A stretch of DNA of 64,000 bases from F1-60-MAGs104 sp046080505 (GTDB lineage Bacteria; Planctomycetota; Phycisphaerae; Phycisphaerales; SM1A02): contig JBJTUC010000028.1 in NCBI GenBank assembly GCA_046080505.1, positions 62,001 through 126,000 of the forward strand. Reading direction: 5' to 3'. Under the pieces are notes generated by a model that was not told the DNA's origin, made no database searches, and was given only the letters and a program-made list of their open reading frames with translations. The translations under genes were made by a program, and so were the position numbers. This document shows, one piece after another, positions 36,124-44,127 of the stretch; the first letter of the stretch is position 1; the number at the start of each line of letters is the position of its first letter.

Positions 36124-36864
36124 TCATGCGCGCGCCGCGCTTGAGCGGCGGCCGGTCTTGCCGCTCTTGGCGCGCTCGATGGCTTGCTTGACCGCGCCCC
36201 GCGGCTTCGGCTTCGCCTCACGCGCCTCGCGCGCTTCCTCGGCCCGGCCAGAGTTGTGGAAATGGTCCACCGCCGCGGTCAGCGCGTAGTGAATCTGCAG
36301 TGCGCGTTCATGGCCGAAGCGGCGCTCCAATGCCGCCGAAAACTCTGCCGGTGTCGCATCATCGACAAGAACTTCCGTATGGCGCATCAGGTCGATGGTC
36401 GTCTGATCGATCGGAACAAGCGCGACACCAAACCCGATGAGCATCATGCGCGAAGACACGTACATGGGCATGCCATCGAGATGCTCCAGATAGGTCCGCA
36501 CATCGCGCTTGGGCTTGCCGACAAGTTGTTCAAGGCTGACCTTGTGATGGCGGCGAAACACATCGGCGAGGGTGGAACGCACTCTGCGCATGCGGCTGAA
36601 CCCCTCGGGAAACTTCGGACCGATGGTCTGCACCATTTCCTCGACGAGATTCACGCGGAACTCGTTGAAGTCCACATTGCGGCTACGGACACGCGCGAGC
36701 GCTGCATCCGCCTGCTCCAATGTCGCGTCGTACAGCAACGACGAATGGAGGAACAAGGCAACAAGGTCACCACTGTTGGGCTCCTCGGTGCGGGCTTTCG
36801 GCGTCCACTTCTTGATGAGCGAGTTGAAACGATTGATGTTGAAGTGCGTCTTCCGATCTTTCAT
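36124..36864 (-). CDS. Endonuclease III-like HhH protein with Tyr in place of the catalytic Lys
   Basis: A 246-residue basic protein. Residues 128-156 align by eye with the helix-hairpin-helix of endonuclease III: LDGMPMYVSSRM matches LPGVGRKTANVV and VPIDQTTIDLM matches AVDTHIFRV. The catalytic Lys position is Tyr135, the catalytic Asp is kept as Asp153, and their spacing of 18 equals that in E. coli Nth. No C-terminal 4Fe-4S cysteines exist; the C-terminus is a Lys/Arg/Ala tail. It may be a monofunctional glycosylase or a structural relative. The ATG overlaps the rbfA stop (ATGA) in the nusA operon. The homology is inferred from motif order, not a search. Confidence 0.55.
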   Translation of the reverse strand: MKDRKTHFNINRFNSLIKKWTPKARTEEPNSGDLVALFLHSSLLYDATLEQADAALARVRSRNVDFNEFRVNLVEEMVQTIGPKFPEGFSRMRRVRSTLADVFRRHHKVSLEQLVGKPKRDVRTYLEHLDGMPMYVSSRMMLIGFGVALVPIDQTTIDLMRHTEVLVDDATPAEFSAALERRFGHERALQIHYALTAAVDHFHNSGRAEEAREAREAKPKPRGAVKQAIERAKSGKTGRRSSAARA

Positions 36865-37340
36865 GGTTCAGTTCCCCCGTTCATGTTGGTCTCTGTGTGA
36901 TCCGTCTCGCCCGCGCCCCCATCGAACTCACCCGAGCCCACCCCGAGAGTCGGCATTCCGATGGTCGGGAGTGAAGAGCGCAGTTCAAAGGCGAGTTCAG
37001 GCACGCGCCGCAGCGTGGTGGAGTCGCGAAGTGAAGATCGCAGGAATCCAGCCGCACTCCGCAGTGCCGCGATGGAAAGCGGTCCGCGGTCCGACGGCAG
37101 CACCGACACGGATACTCGCGCATGCAGCAGATCGGGGCTCACGGAAACTTCCTGAACGGACACCATCCCCTGAAGCCGAGGGTCCGCAAGTCCGCGCGTG
37201 ATGCGCTCCTGCAGCGCGCGCTGCAAGACGCTGGCCACCTGCGCGGGCCGCGAACTCGGCACCGCCTCACGCAGACTGCCATCGGGCGCGAACGACAGCC
37301 CCGGCGGCAACTTCGGGCCCTTCCCACGGCGCTCACGCAT
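36861..37340 (-). CDS. rbfA: Ribosome-binding factor A
   Basis: RbfA assists late 30S subunit maturation at the 5' end of 16S rRNA. The family core (residues 30-125) is clear: SVLQRALQERITRGLADPRLQGMVSVQEVSVSPDLLHARVSVSVL in pieces, followed by LRSSLRDSTTLRRVPELAFEL. It carries an acidic Gly/Glu/Asp-rich tail of about 30 residues. The ATG at 37340 is preferred (AGGTGG five bases upstream); a GTG at 37349 is possible. Both overlap infB. Part of the nusA-infB-rbfA order found in many bacteria. Confidence 0.9.
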   Translation of the reverse strand: MRERRGKGPKLPPGLSFAPDGSLREAVPSSRPAQVASVLQRALQERITRGLADPRLQGMVSVQEVSVSPDLLHARVSVSVLPSDRGPLSIAALRSAAGFLRSSLRDSTTLRRVPELAFELRSSLPTIGMPTLGVGSGEFDGGAGETDHTETNMNGGTEP

Positions 37341-40242
37341 TGCCGCCACCTAGCGGTCGCACCATCGTCGTGCGATAGCACTCAAGAATGTCGCCCTCGC
37401 GAATGTCGTCGTATCCGTTGATCTTCATGCCACACTCGTTGCCCGAGCGAACCTCCTTCGCATCGTCCTTGAACCGCCGGAGCTGCTCAAGGCGGCGATC
37501 CTTCTCGATCACGATGCCGTCGCGCGTGACACGAATCTGCGCATTGCGCTCGATGGTGCCATCCGTCACGTAACAGCCAGCGACCGCGCCCACCTTCGAG
37601 ATCTTGAACACCGCACGGACCTCGGCATGACCGAGCACCTGCAGGCGAACCTCGGGCTCGAGCAGTCCGCGAACCGCCTTGTCCATGTCCTCAGTCAGTT
37701 GGTAGATGATGTCGTAAAGGCGCAGATCAACCTTGCGAACCTCCGCGAGTTGCCGCGCCTTGCCGCTACTCGTGACATTGAACCCGACCACCACGGCGCC
37801 CGTCGTCGAGGCGAGTTCCACATCGCTCTCGTTGATGCCACCCACTGCGGCATGCTTGATCGAAATCGTCACATCATCAGCCTTGATCTTGCTGAGGACG
37901 GCCTTCAATGTCTCCACGGAGCCCTGCACATCCGCCTTCACCACAAGCGGCAGTTCTTTCCGCTTCGACTTTGCCATTGTTTCAAAGATGTTGTCGAGCG
38001 TGACCTTCGGTGCCGAAAGTTCCCGCTCCCGCTCGAGGGCGCGACGCTCCAGTGCAGCCTGCTCCGCCGCCGCGAGGGAGTCCACCACATAGAACTTGTC
38101 GCCGGCATCAGGAAGGCTGTCGATCCCCGAGATCGCCACAGGCGTGGTGGGATCCGCGGACTGCGCTCGCTTTCCATGATCATCCACGATGTCGCGCACC
38201 CGACCGAATGCGCGCCCCACGACCACGAAATCGCCTCGCTTGAGCGTTCCTTCCTGAACGAGCAGTTGCGCGACCGCACCGCGCCCCTCCTCCATCCGTG
38301 CCTCGAGCACCGTGCCCTGCGCATGCCCGCCCCAATCCGCCTTCAACTCAAGCACATCAGCCTGCAGTGCGATCAACGCAAGCAGATCATCAACGCCAGT
38401 GCCCTTCAGACCGCTCACTTGCACGACTTCGACAGAACCGCCCCACGGCACTGGATTCAACTCGTTCGCCGCCATTTGACCGTAGATCTTCTGCAGACCC
38501 TGCTCGCTGAATTCGGGGCGGTCAATCTTGTTGAGCGCCACGATCATTGCGACCTTTGCCGCGCGCGCATGATTGATGCTCTCGACCGTCTGCGGCATGA
38601 TGCCGTCGACCGCATCGACCACAAGCACGACGATATCCGTCACCCGAGCGCCGCGGGCACGCATGGCGGTGAAAGCCTCGTGACCAGGGGTATCAATGAA
38701 GGTGATCGGCCGCTTCTGCCCGCCTGCGTTCACATGCACTTGGAACGCGCGTGTCGACTGCGTGATGCCGCCCGCCTCGCCCGCCGCAACATTGGTCGAT
38801 CGGACGCGATCGAGCAGCGTCGTCTTGCCGTGGTCAACATGACCGAGAATCGTCACCACGGGTGGACGAGAGCGCTCATCCGTGCGTTGACGATCCGCAA
38901 ATCGCTCGACGATCTCCTCGGCCGCAGTCTTGGTGCGGTCGATTTCCACCTCCACGCCGAAGTCCATCATCACTTCCATTGCCTGCTCGCCATCGAGCGC
39001 AGCATTGATGGTGATGGGATTGCCCGCGAGCAGGAAGCGCTTCATGATCTCCGCAACCTTCACGCCGCTGATCTCCGACAGTTCCTTCACGGAAACAGGA
39101 TCTGGAACGCGGATCGGTCCTTGCGGCTTCGCTACGGCACGAGTCGGCGCCGGGCCCGTGGGGCGCCGCGCGGTACTGTGACGCTTGAAGTACCCATCGG
39201 CACCTTCCATCTGACGCTTCTTCTCAGCATCGTCGCGCTCTCGGAACTTGTCTCGCTGTCCCGACCCCGCGCGTCCCGATCGACCGCTATCCGTCGGTCG
39301 TCGCGTTCCAGCGCCGCCTGCGCCCCCAGGGGCCGCAGGCCCTCCTGGCCGAACGATTCCTGCGCCACCGCCACCCATCGGGCTTCGACCAAAGGGCGGT
39401 CTTGAGGAGCCGAACGGACTTCTTGGTCGAGGCGCTGCGATCTGATCAGCTTGTTCAACACGGATCACCTTGGGGCCGGAGAGCGCAGTCTTTGCCGGCG
39501 TCTGCAACTGCTCGCCCGGATTCCGGGGGCGGGTGGGTCGCGTGGGAACGTTCATGGGCGCCGGAACTATCGGCTTTGGCGGCGCCGCTGGTCTTGGCGG
39601 CGGAGCCGTCACACGCGGCAGCACTGGCGAAGCGGATCCCCCTCCTGCCGAGGGCGGACTCGGTGGTGCGCCTGTGGTTCCCGCGGACGCACCCGAGCCA
39701 GAAGCAACGCTCGAACGAATCCCCACACCGACCGAAGGGGCAGCAGTTGTTCCGCCAGCTGCGGCGCTCACCGCGCCACTCGAAGGAACCTTCGGCGCGG
39801 CGGTCTTCGGTGCGGCTTGCGTTGGCGCTGCAGCAACTGGCGGTGGAGTCGTCGGCGCAGCGCCACGAGCCCCCGCAGAAGGTTCCACTGCAACGGCTGC
39901 AGCTGGCGGATCAGCCGCAGGTGGCTCTGCCACAGTGGGAGCCACAGCGGTGGTCGAATCCGACTCTCCATCCTTCTTTCGCTTCTTCGGCGCAGCCTTC
40001 TTTGCCTTTTCGCGCAGCGCACCGACATCAACATGCTCAGTGGTCTCTGTCGCACTCGATACGGCCCCACCGCTGAACCACTCCTTGATCGTCTCAGCGA
40101 GACCAAGCGTCACGGTCGCTTGTGGCGTGGTGACTCCCTCGACACCCTCGCGCAAACACTTCTCGATGATGTCCTTCGCGGAGATCCCGATGTCCTTTGC
40201 GATCTGGGTGATTCGAACTTTCTTGAGGGTCTTGGTTGCCAC
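37333..40242 (-). CDS. infB: Translation initiation factor IF-2
   Basis: IF-2 brings fMet-tRNA to the 30S subunit. The 969-residue protein starts with the IF2-N module (VRITQIAKDIGISAKDIIEK), continues with a Pro/Ala/Gly-rich linker of about 300 residues and a second N module (PDPVSVKELSEISGVKVAEIM), then the G domain from about residue 465 with GHVDHGKTT, DTPGHEAF and NKIDRPE, and domains II to IV. The linker length is typical of GC-rich planctomycetes. It follows nusA after 94 nt and overlaps rbfA. Confidence 0.98.
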   Translation of the reverse strand: MATKTLKKVRITQIAKDIGISAKDIIEKCLREGVEGVTTPQATVTLGLAETIKEWFSGGAVSSATETTEHVDVGALREKAKKAAPKKRKKDGESDSTTAVAPTVAEPPAADPPAAAVAVEPSAGARGAAPTTPPPVAAAPTQAAPKTAAPKVPSSGAVSAAAGGTTAAPSVGVGIRSSVASGSGASAGTTGAPPSPPSAGGGSASPVLPRVTAPPPRPAAPPKPIVPAPMNVPTRPTRPRNPGEQLQTPAKTALSGPKVIRVEQADQIAAPRPRSPFGSSRPPFGRSPMGGGGAGIVRPGGPAAPGGAGGAGTRRPTDSGRSGRAGSGQRDKFRERDDAEKKRQMEGADGYFKRHSTARRPTGPAPTRAVAKPQGPIRVPDPVSVKELSEISGVKVAEIMKRFLLAGNPITINAALDGEQAMEVMMDFGVEVEIDRTKTAAEEIVERFADRQRTDERSRPPVVTILGHVDHGKTTLLDRVRSTNVAAGEAGGITQSTRAFQVHVNAGGQKRPITFIDTPGHEAFTAMRARGARVTDIVVLVVDAVDGIMPQTVESINHARAAKVAMIVALNKIDRPEFSEQGLQKIYGQMAANELNPVPWGGSVEVVQVSGLKGTGVDDLLALIALQADVLELKADWGGHAQGTVLEARMEEGRGAVAQLLVQEGTLKRGDFVVVGRAFGRVRDIVDDHGKRAQSADPTTPVAISGIDSLPDAGDKFYVVDSLAAAEQAALERRALERERELSAPKVTLDNIFETMAKSKRKELPLVVKADVQGSVETLKAVLSKIKADDVTISIKHAAVGGINESDVELASTTGAVVVGFNVTSSGKARQLAEVRKVDLRLYDIIYQLTEDMDKAVRGLLEPEVRLQVLGHAEVRAVFKISKVGAVAGCYVTDGTIERNAQIRVTRDGIVIEKDRRLEQLRRFKDDAKEVRSGNECGMKINGYDDIREGDILECYRTTMVRPLGGGNA

Positions 40243-40336
40243 AACAGGCTCCGTATCTTTCGTTCAGTCTTGCAGATCCGTCATGATTTCGATCCGTTGC
40301 CGATCCGTGCGAGTGCCGCCCTGATTCCCTCGCCCA

Positions 40337-41674
40337 TCAACTCTGGCTCGTTCCACTGCCACCAAGGATGCTGTCCGCCGCCGCTTCACTCTGTGCATCC
40401 GTCTCAACGATGGGCTCGCCAGCCGTGCCGCCGCCGCCGAGGACCGCATCCACGACCGCGCCTTCCTCTGCCTGCCGTGCTTCAGCCTCTGCCCGCTCAC
40501 GCTGCATCTCCTCGGCGACCACCTTCGCGCGCGCCGTGCATGCGTCGACCACCTGCAGGGCAAGCTCTTCGCTCATGCCGCACTCGTTGATCAGGCTCTG
40601 TTCGCCAATCTCTTCGACATCGAACACACTGATCATGCCAAGCGCGCCCATACGATCGAGCATCTCGTCGGCCACGCCTTCCACCGCCTTGACCGCGGTC
40701 TGCAGCGTCTGCAGCCCCTTCTCGAACTCGGGCGGCGTGAGAATGTCCACGTCCCATCCCGTCAGTCGAGCCGCAAGGCGAACATTCTGCCCGCGACGAC
40801 CGATCGCCAGAGAGAGTTGATCATCGCGCACGATGATTGTGGCACGACCGAGTTCGAAGCACAGACTCACTTCTTCGACTTCCGCCGGCTTGAGCGCGTT
40901 CGAGATGAGCACTTGGCTCGACTCGTTCCAGCGCACGATGTCGATCTTCTCGCCACCGAGTTCGTCGACAATGTTGCGGATCCGAGAACCGCGCACGCCG
41001 ACGCATGCGCCGACTGCGTCCACCTTCGAATCCACCGATGAAACGGCGATCTTGGTGCGGAAGCCCGGTTCGCGCGCCATGGCTTTGATCTCGATGGTGC
41101 GTTCGGTCACTTCAGGCACCTCGGACTCGAAAAGGCGACGAATGAAGTCGGGATGCGCGCGGCTCATCACGATCTTCACTTGGCTGCCCGCATCGCGGAC
41201 ATCGAGCAGGATGCACCGAACGCGGTCGCCTGGTTGGAACTGCTCGCCTGGAATCTGCTCGCTCTTGGGCATGAAGCCTTCTGTGCGGTCGACCTGCACG
41301 ATGAGGGCGTTCCCCTCATAGCGCAGCGCACTGCCCGTCACGAGTTCCCCCTGACGCTTCGAGAACTCATCGAGCAGTGACACACGCTCGTTCTCGCGGA
41401 AGCGCTGAATCATCACCTGCTTCGCCGTCTGCGCGGGGATGCGCCCGAGCTTCTCGAGTGGGATCATCTCGTGACCGCCATCCTCAAGATTTCGCCAGAG
41501 CGAGATTGCGCCCGTTTGGCGATCGATCGCGCAACCGAACTCCTCGAGATCCTCCGAATTGAAGTGCTTGCGCACAGCGCTCACCATGGCTTGTTCGAGG
41601 TCTTGCACGAGTAGCTCGCGGTCAATGTTCTTCTCGCGGGCAAGTGCGTCGAGATGTCGGATCAGTTCGCTCAT
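40337..41674 (-). CDS. nusA: Transcription termination/antitermination factor NusA
   Basis: NusA binds RNA polymerase and modulates pausing, termination and antitermination. The 445-residue protein has the N-terminal polymerase-binding domain, an S1 domain (about 130-200, GELVTGSALRYEGNALIVQVD), two KH domains (CVGVRGSRIRNIVDELGGEKIDIV and AIGRRGQNVRLAARLTGW) and a C-terminal helical region with one HhH-like stretch. The ATG at 41674 has AAAGGA upstream. No rimP precedes it, unlike most bacteria; instead there is a roughly 400-nt structured leader with an intrinsic terminator. NusA itself acts on such hairpins, so autoregulation is plausible. Confidence 0.97.
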   Translation of the reverse strand: MSELIRHLDALAREKNIDRELLVQDLEQAMVSAVRKHFNSEDLEEFGCAIDRQTGAISLWRNLEDGGHEMIPLEKLGRIPAQTAKQVMIQRFRENERVSLLDEFSKRQGELVTGSALRYEGNALIVQVDRTEGFMPKSEQIPGEQFQPGDRVRCILLDVRDAGSQVKIVMSRAHPDFIRRLFESEVPEVTERTIEIKAMAREPGFRTKIAVSSVDSKVDAVGACVGVRGSRIRNIVDELGGEKIDIVRWNESSQVLISNALKPAEVEEVSLCFELGRATIIVRDDQLSLAIGRRGQNVRLAARLTGWDVDILTPPEFEKGLQTLQTAVKAVEGVADEMLDRMGALGMISVFDVEEIGEQSLINECGMSEELALQVVDACTARAKVVAEEMQRERAEAEARQAEEGAVVDAVLGGGGTAGEPIVETDAQSEAAADSILGGSGTSQS

Positions 41675-41757
41675 GGTGTCAGTCCTTTCAGTTTTCGGTT
41701 GAGATGTTGAGATGTACCGAGTTGTCGCCGCGAACACGAGACGCGATCCTGACCAAA

Positions 41758-41791
41758 CAAAAAGACCATGCTCGCCGCGGCGCGAACATGG
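41758..41791 (-). terminator. Strong intrinsic terminator in the nusA leader
   Basis: On the minus strand CCATGTTCGC (41791 to 41782) pairs with GCGAGCATGG (41775 to 41766) around a 6-nt loop: a 10-bp stem with one G-U. It is followed by TCTTTTTG. It lies 83 nt before the nusA ATG and downstream of the operon promoter, so it must be read through or attenuated for nusA to be expressed. Confidence 0.75.
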
Positions 41792-42081
41792 CCCGTCCTC
41801 AAACGGCGTTGTGCCGGCGGATCAGACCACGGCGGTCTCCTCGCGGCACAACACCCCTGCTCCCGAAAGACGCAAATGGACGCGATAACGCGTCATATGC
41901 GGCTTCCGACTGCCGATTCGACTCGATCCGAGAAAGAAAGGATGGAGGGTCGCATGAAGCAGCTGCACCTTCGCGAACCTTGGGGGAACCGTGACGACCC
42001 AAAGTCGTACGGAGCCAAGATCCATTCGGGAAACGGAACGGACGGGCCCCCCAAGGGAACCCTTGGGTCACCCTTGGAAGA
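41758..42081 (-). ncRNA. Candidate structured leader RNA / riboswitch-like element of the nusA operon
   Basis: No credible gene fills this stretch, but the minus-strand RNA can fold extensively. A helix CCTTGGGGG (42056-42048) with CCCCCAAGG (41986-41978) encloses two hairpins: TCCGTTC/GAATGGA (42042-42036 with 42027-42021) and CCGTACGAC/GTCGT-c-ACGG (42012-42004 with 41998-41989). Then come GACGCG-ttat-CGCGTC (41894-41879) and a 12-bp helix (41855-41844 with 41816-41805) capped by AGACC/GGTCT, and finally the terminator. Upstream CCAAGGG copies can compete with the first helix. It could be a cis-acting attenuator or an independent RNA of about 325 nt. I see no tmRNA, RNase P, 6S or SRP signature. 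Confidence 0.55.
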
Positions 42082-42087
42082 CCTGAA

Positions 42088-42116
42088 AGTCTAACGCACG
42101 GCGCGCGATTTTGCAA
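42088..42116 (-). promoter_or_regulatory. Sigma70-type promoter of the nusA operon leader
   Basis: On the minus strand TTGCAA (42116 to 42111) and TAGACT (42093 to 42088) are separated by exactly 17 bases. Transcription would begin near 42081, giving a 5' leader of about 400 nt before nusA. It is the best-spaced promoter in the window. Confidence 0.7.
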
Positions 42117-42146
42117 GCGATTTCGGCAGCGATCAGAGGCTCTCCG

Positions 42147-42152
42147 TACACT
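42147..42152 (+). promoter_or_regulatory. Predicted -10 box of the DsbD-like gene
   Basis: TACACT ends 9 nt before the ATG at 42162; no Shine-Dalgarno follows. It is divergent from the nusA leader promoter, about 30 bp away. Confidence 0.45.
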
Positions 42153-42161
42153 CAAGTTGTG

Positions 42162-44123
42162 ATGACGGCTTTGATCTGGATGTTGCCTTGCATGGCGATT
42201 TTCGGGTTGACGAGCGCACCCGTACTGTCGAGGTCACCGGACGATCCCGTGCGCGCGCGAGTCGTGTTCGCGGCAACAACCGTGGCGCCTGGGGCGGATT
42301 TGCCTGCCTCGATCGAGGTCTCCGTTGCGCCCCAATGGCATGTCTGGACGCAGTCTGGTGCGACAGTGGCGGGTGCCACCACCTTCGATGGCGCAGAGTG
42401 GACGAGCGTCGAGGTCTCCGAAGCGGGCGGTGCTGTTCGGGCCGCGTCCGCCGCCACAGGCACATGGATCACGGCACCAACGAGTGCGTTCACTCCAGTC
42501 CTTGCGCAGTGGCCGAAGTCTCACCTCGTCACTGCCGATGTCGGTGACGGACCACAGAAGTATGCGGTCTTCGAGGGCACCTTCATGATCGGGGTGCCGC
42601 TCGCGATCGCACCCGATGCACGCGAGGGCGAGTACTCCTTCACATTGCGACTGCGCTACCAGGCGTGCGATGCGACGACCTGCCTTGCACCGACGGAAAT
42701 CGACATGCCCATCACGCTGCGCGTCGCGGCCGGCGCGTCGATGCCCGCACTTGATGCGGCGCTCAAGGACTTCGACCCGAGCATCTTCGCGGCGCTCCAC
42801 GGCGGCGGGACTGGCCCTCGCCCAATCAAGTTCGACTTCTTCGGCCTCGCGTTCTCCATCGATCCAAAGGGTGCAGGCTTCCTGCTCGTGCTTCTGATCG
42901 CTGCGCTCGGAGGCATGCTGCTGAACTTCACGCCCTGTGTGCTGCCGGTGATTCCACTGAAGATCATGGGTCTCGCCCACAGTGCAGGCAATCGGCGGCG
43001 CTGTCTGCTGCTCGGCGCGATGCTGTCGCTTGGCGTGATCGCATTCTGGGTGGGACTTGGCGTCGCGGTGTCGCTCATCAGCGGATTCACGACTTCAAGC
43101 CAGCTCTTTCAGTACCCATGGTTCACCATCGGCGTTGGTGTCGTGATCGCCGTGATGGCGATCGGGATGTGCGGGCTTTTTTCCCTGCGTTTGCCGCAGT
43201 CGCTCGCTGGCATCGACTTCCGTCACGACACATTCACGGGCTCGTTCGGTTTCGGCATCATGACAGCGGTGCTGTCCACGCCATGTACCGCACCGCTCAT
43301 GGGTGCCGCGGCAGCATGGGCTGCGACGCAGCAGCCGTGGGTCGTGCTCCTGGTGTTTGGCGTCATCGGCAGCGGCATGGCACTGCCGTACCTGCTCCTC
43401 AGCGCGTTCCCACAACTTGTGCAGCGTGTTCCGCGCAGCGGCCCTGCGAGCGATCTTGTGAAGCAGGTGATGGGCCTGCTGCTGCTCGCCGCGGCCGCGT
43501 ACTTCATCGGCGCTGGTGCTGCGGGCATGCTCGCATCGCCGCCCGAACCGCCGACAAACGACTACTGGTGGATCGTCGCTGCACTCGGCATCGCCGCGGG
43601 CGGTTGGATGAGTGTGCGCACCTGGAAGATCACGCCGCGCATGCAGCCGCGCCTTGCGTTCGGATCGCTTGGGCTTGGGATCCTGATCGCAAGCGCAGCG
43701 GTCGGCATCCAACTGACCGATGACGGCAAGATTCCGTGGGTGTACTTCACGCCCGAGCGCCTCGCGGATGCGCAGGCCCGCGGCGACGCAGTGGTCGTGG
43801 ACTTCACCGCGGAGTGGTGCCTCAACTGCAAGACGCTCGAGAAGACGATCCTGGAAAGTGATGCGGTTTCTGCGCGGCTCAGCAGCGCCGGGGTCACTCC
43901 CATCAAGGTCGACTTCACCGGCGACAACCCGCAGGGTCGCGCGCTCCTGAAGCGCTTTGAACGACTCACGATTCCGCTGCTTGTTGTCATCTCGCCGAGC
44001 GGCGAAGAAGTATTCAAGAGCGACACCTATACGCCCATGCAAGTGTTGCAGGCGATCGATGCCGCGCGGGGACAGCCGCCCGCGTCGGCCGCCACCACGG
44101 CGGCGACTCCGCCGCCAAACTGA
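42162..44123 (+). CDS. dsbD: DsbD-like transmembrane thiol-disulfide reductase
   Basis: A 653-residue protein that would pass reducing power from cytoplasmic thioredoxin to the periplasm. After a signal peptide comes a DsbD-alpha-type domain (about 35-210) with YQACDATTCLAP holding the cysteine pair. The membrane part (about 245-510, eight helices) has FTPCVLPVIPLK and STPCTAPLMGAA, the two channel cysteines. The C-terminal thioredoxin-like domain has WCLNC (Cys553, Cys556). The order matches E. coli DsbD. No cytochrome c maturation genes are adjacent. Convergent with the O-antigen ligase gene, four bases apart. Confidence 0.92.
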   Translation: MTALIWMLPCMAIFGLTSAPVLSRSPDDPVRARVVFAATTVAPGADLPASIEVSVAPQWHVWTQSGATVAGATTFDGAEWTSVEVSEAGGAVRAASAATGTWITAPTSAFTPVLAQWPKSHLVTADVGDGPQKYAVFEGTFMIGVPLAIAPDAREGEYSFTLRLRYQACDATTCLAPTEIDMPITLRVAAGASMPALDAALKDFDPSIFAALHGGGTGPRPIKFDFFGLAFSIDPKGAGFLLVLLIAALGGMLLNFTPCVLPVIPLKIMGLAHSAGNRRRCLLLGAMLSLGVIAFWVGLGVAVSLISGFTTSSQLFQYPWFTIGVGVVIAVMAIGMCGLFSLRLPQSLAGIDFRHDTFTGSFGFGIMTAVLSTPCTAPLMGAAAAWAATQQPWVVLLVFGVIGSGMALPYLLLSAFPQLVQRVPRSGPASDLVKQVMGLLLLAAAAYFIGAGAAGMLASPPEPPTNDYWWIVAALGIAAGGWMSVRTWKITPRMQPRLAFGSLGLGILIASAAVGIQLTDDGKIPWVYFTPERLADAQARGDAVVVDFTAEWCLNCKTLEKTILESDAVSARLSSAGVTPIKVDFTGDNPQGRALLKRFERLTIPLLVVISPSGEEVFKSDTYTPMQVLQAIDAARGQPPASAATTAATPPPN

Positions 44124-44127
44124 CCGC

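Noticed and set aside
41971..41990. GAAGCAGC and nearby bases as an SRP RNA helix-8 motif
   Set aside because: The GGTCAG...GGAA loop and the flanking asymmetric loop of SRP RNA are missing on both strands.
41799..42155. A 118-codon reading frame on the minus strand in the nusA leader
   Set aside because: It begins inside the promoter region, has no Shine-Dalgarno or family resemblance, and its codons follow the hairpins; an RNA reading explains the sequence better.
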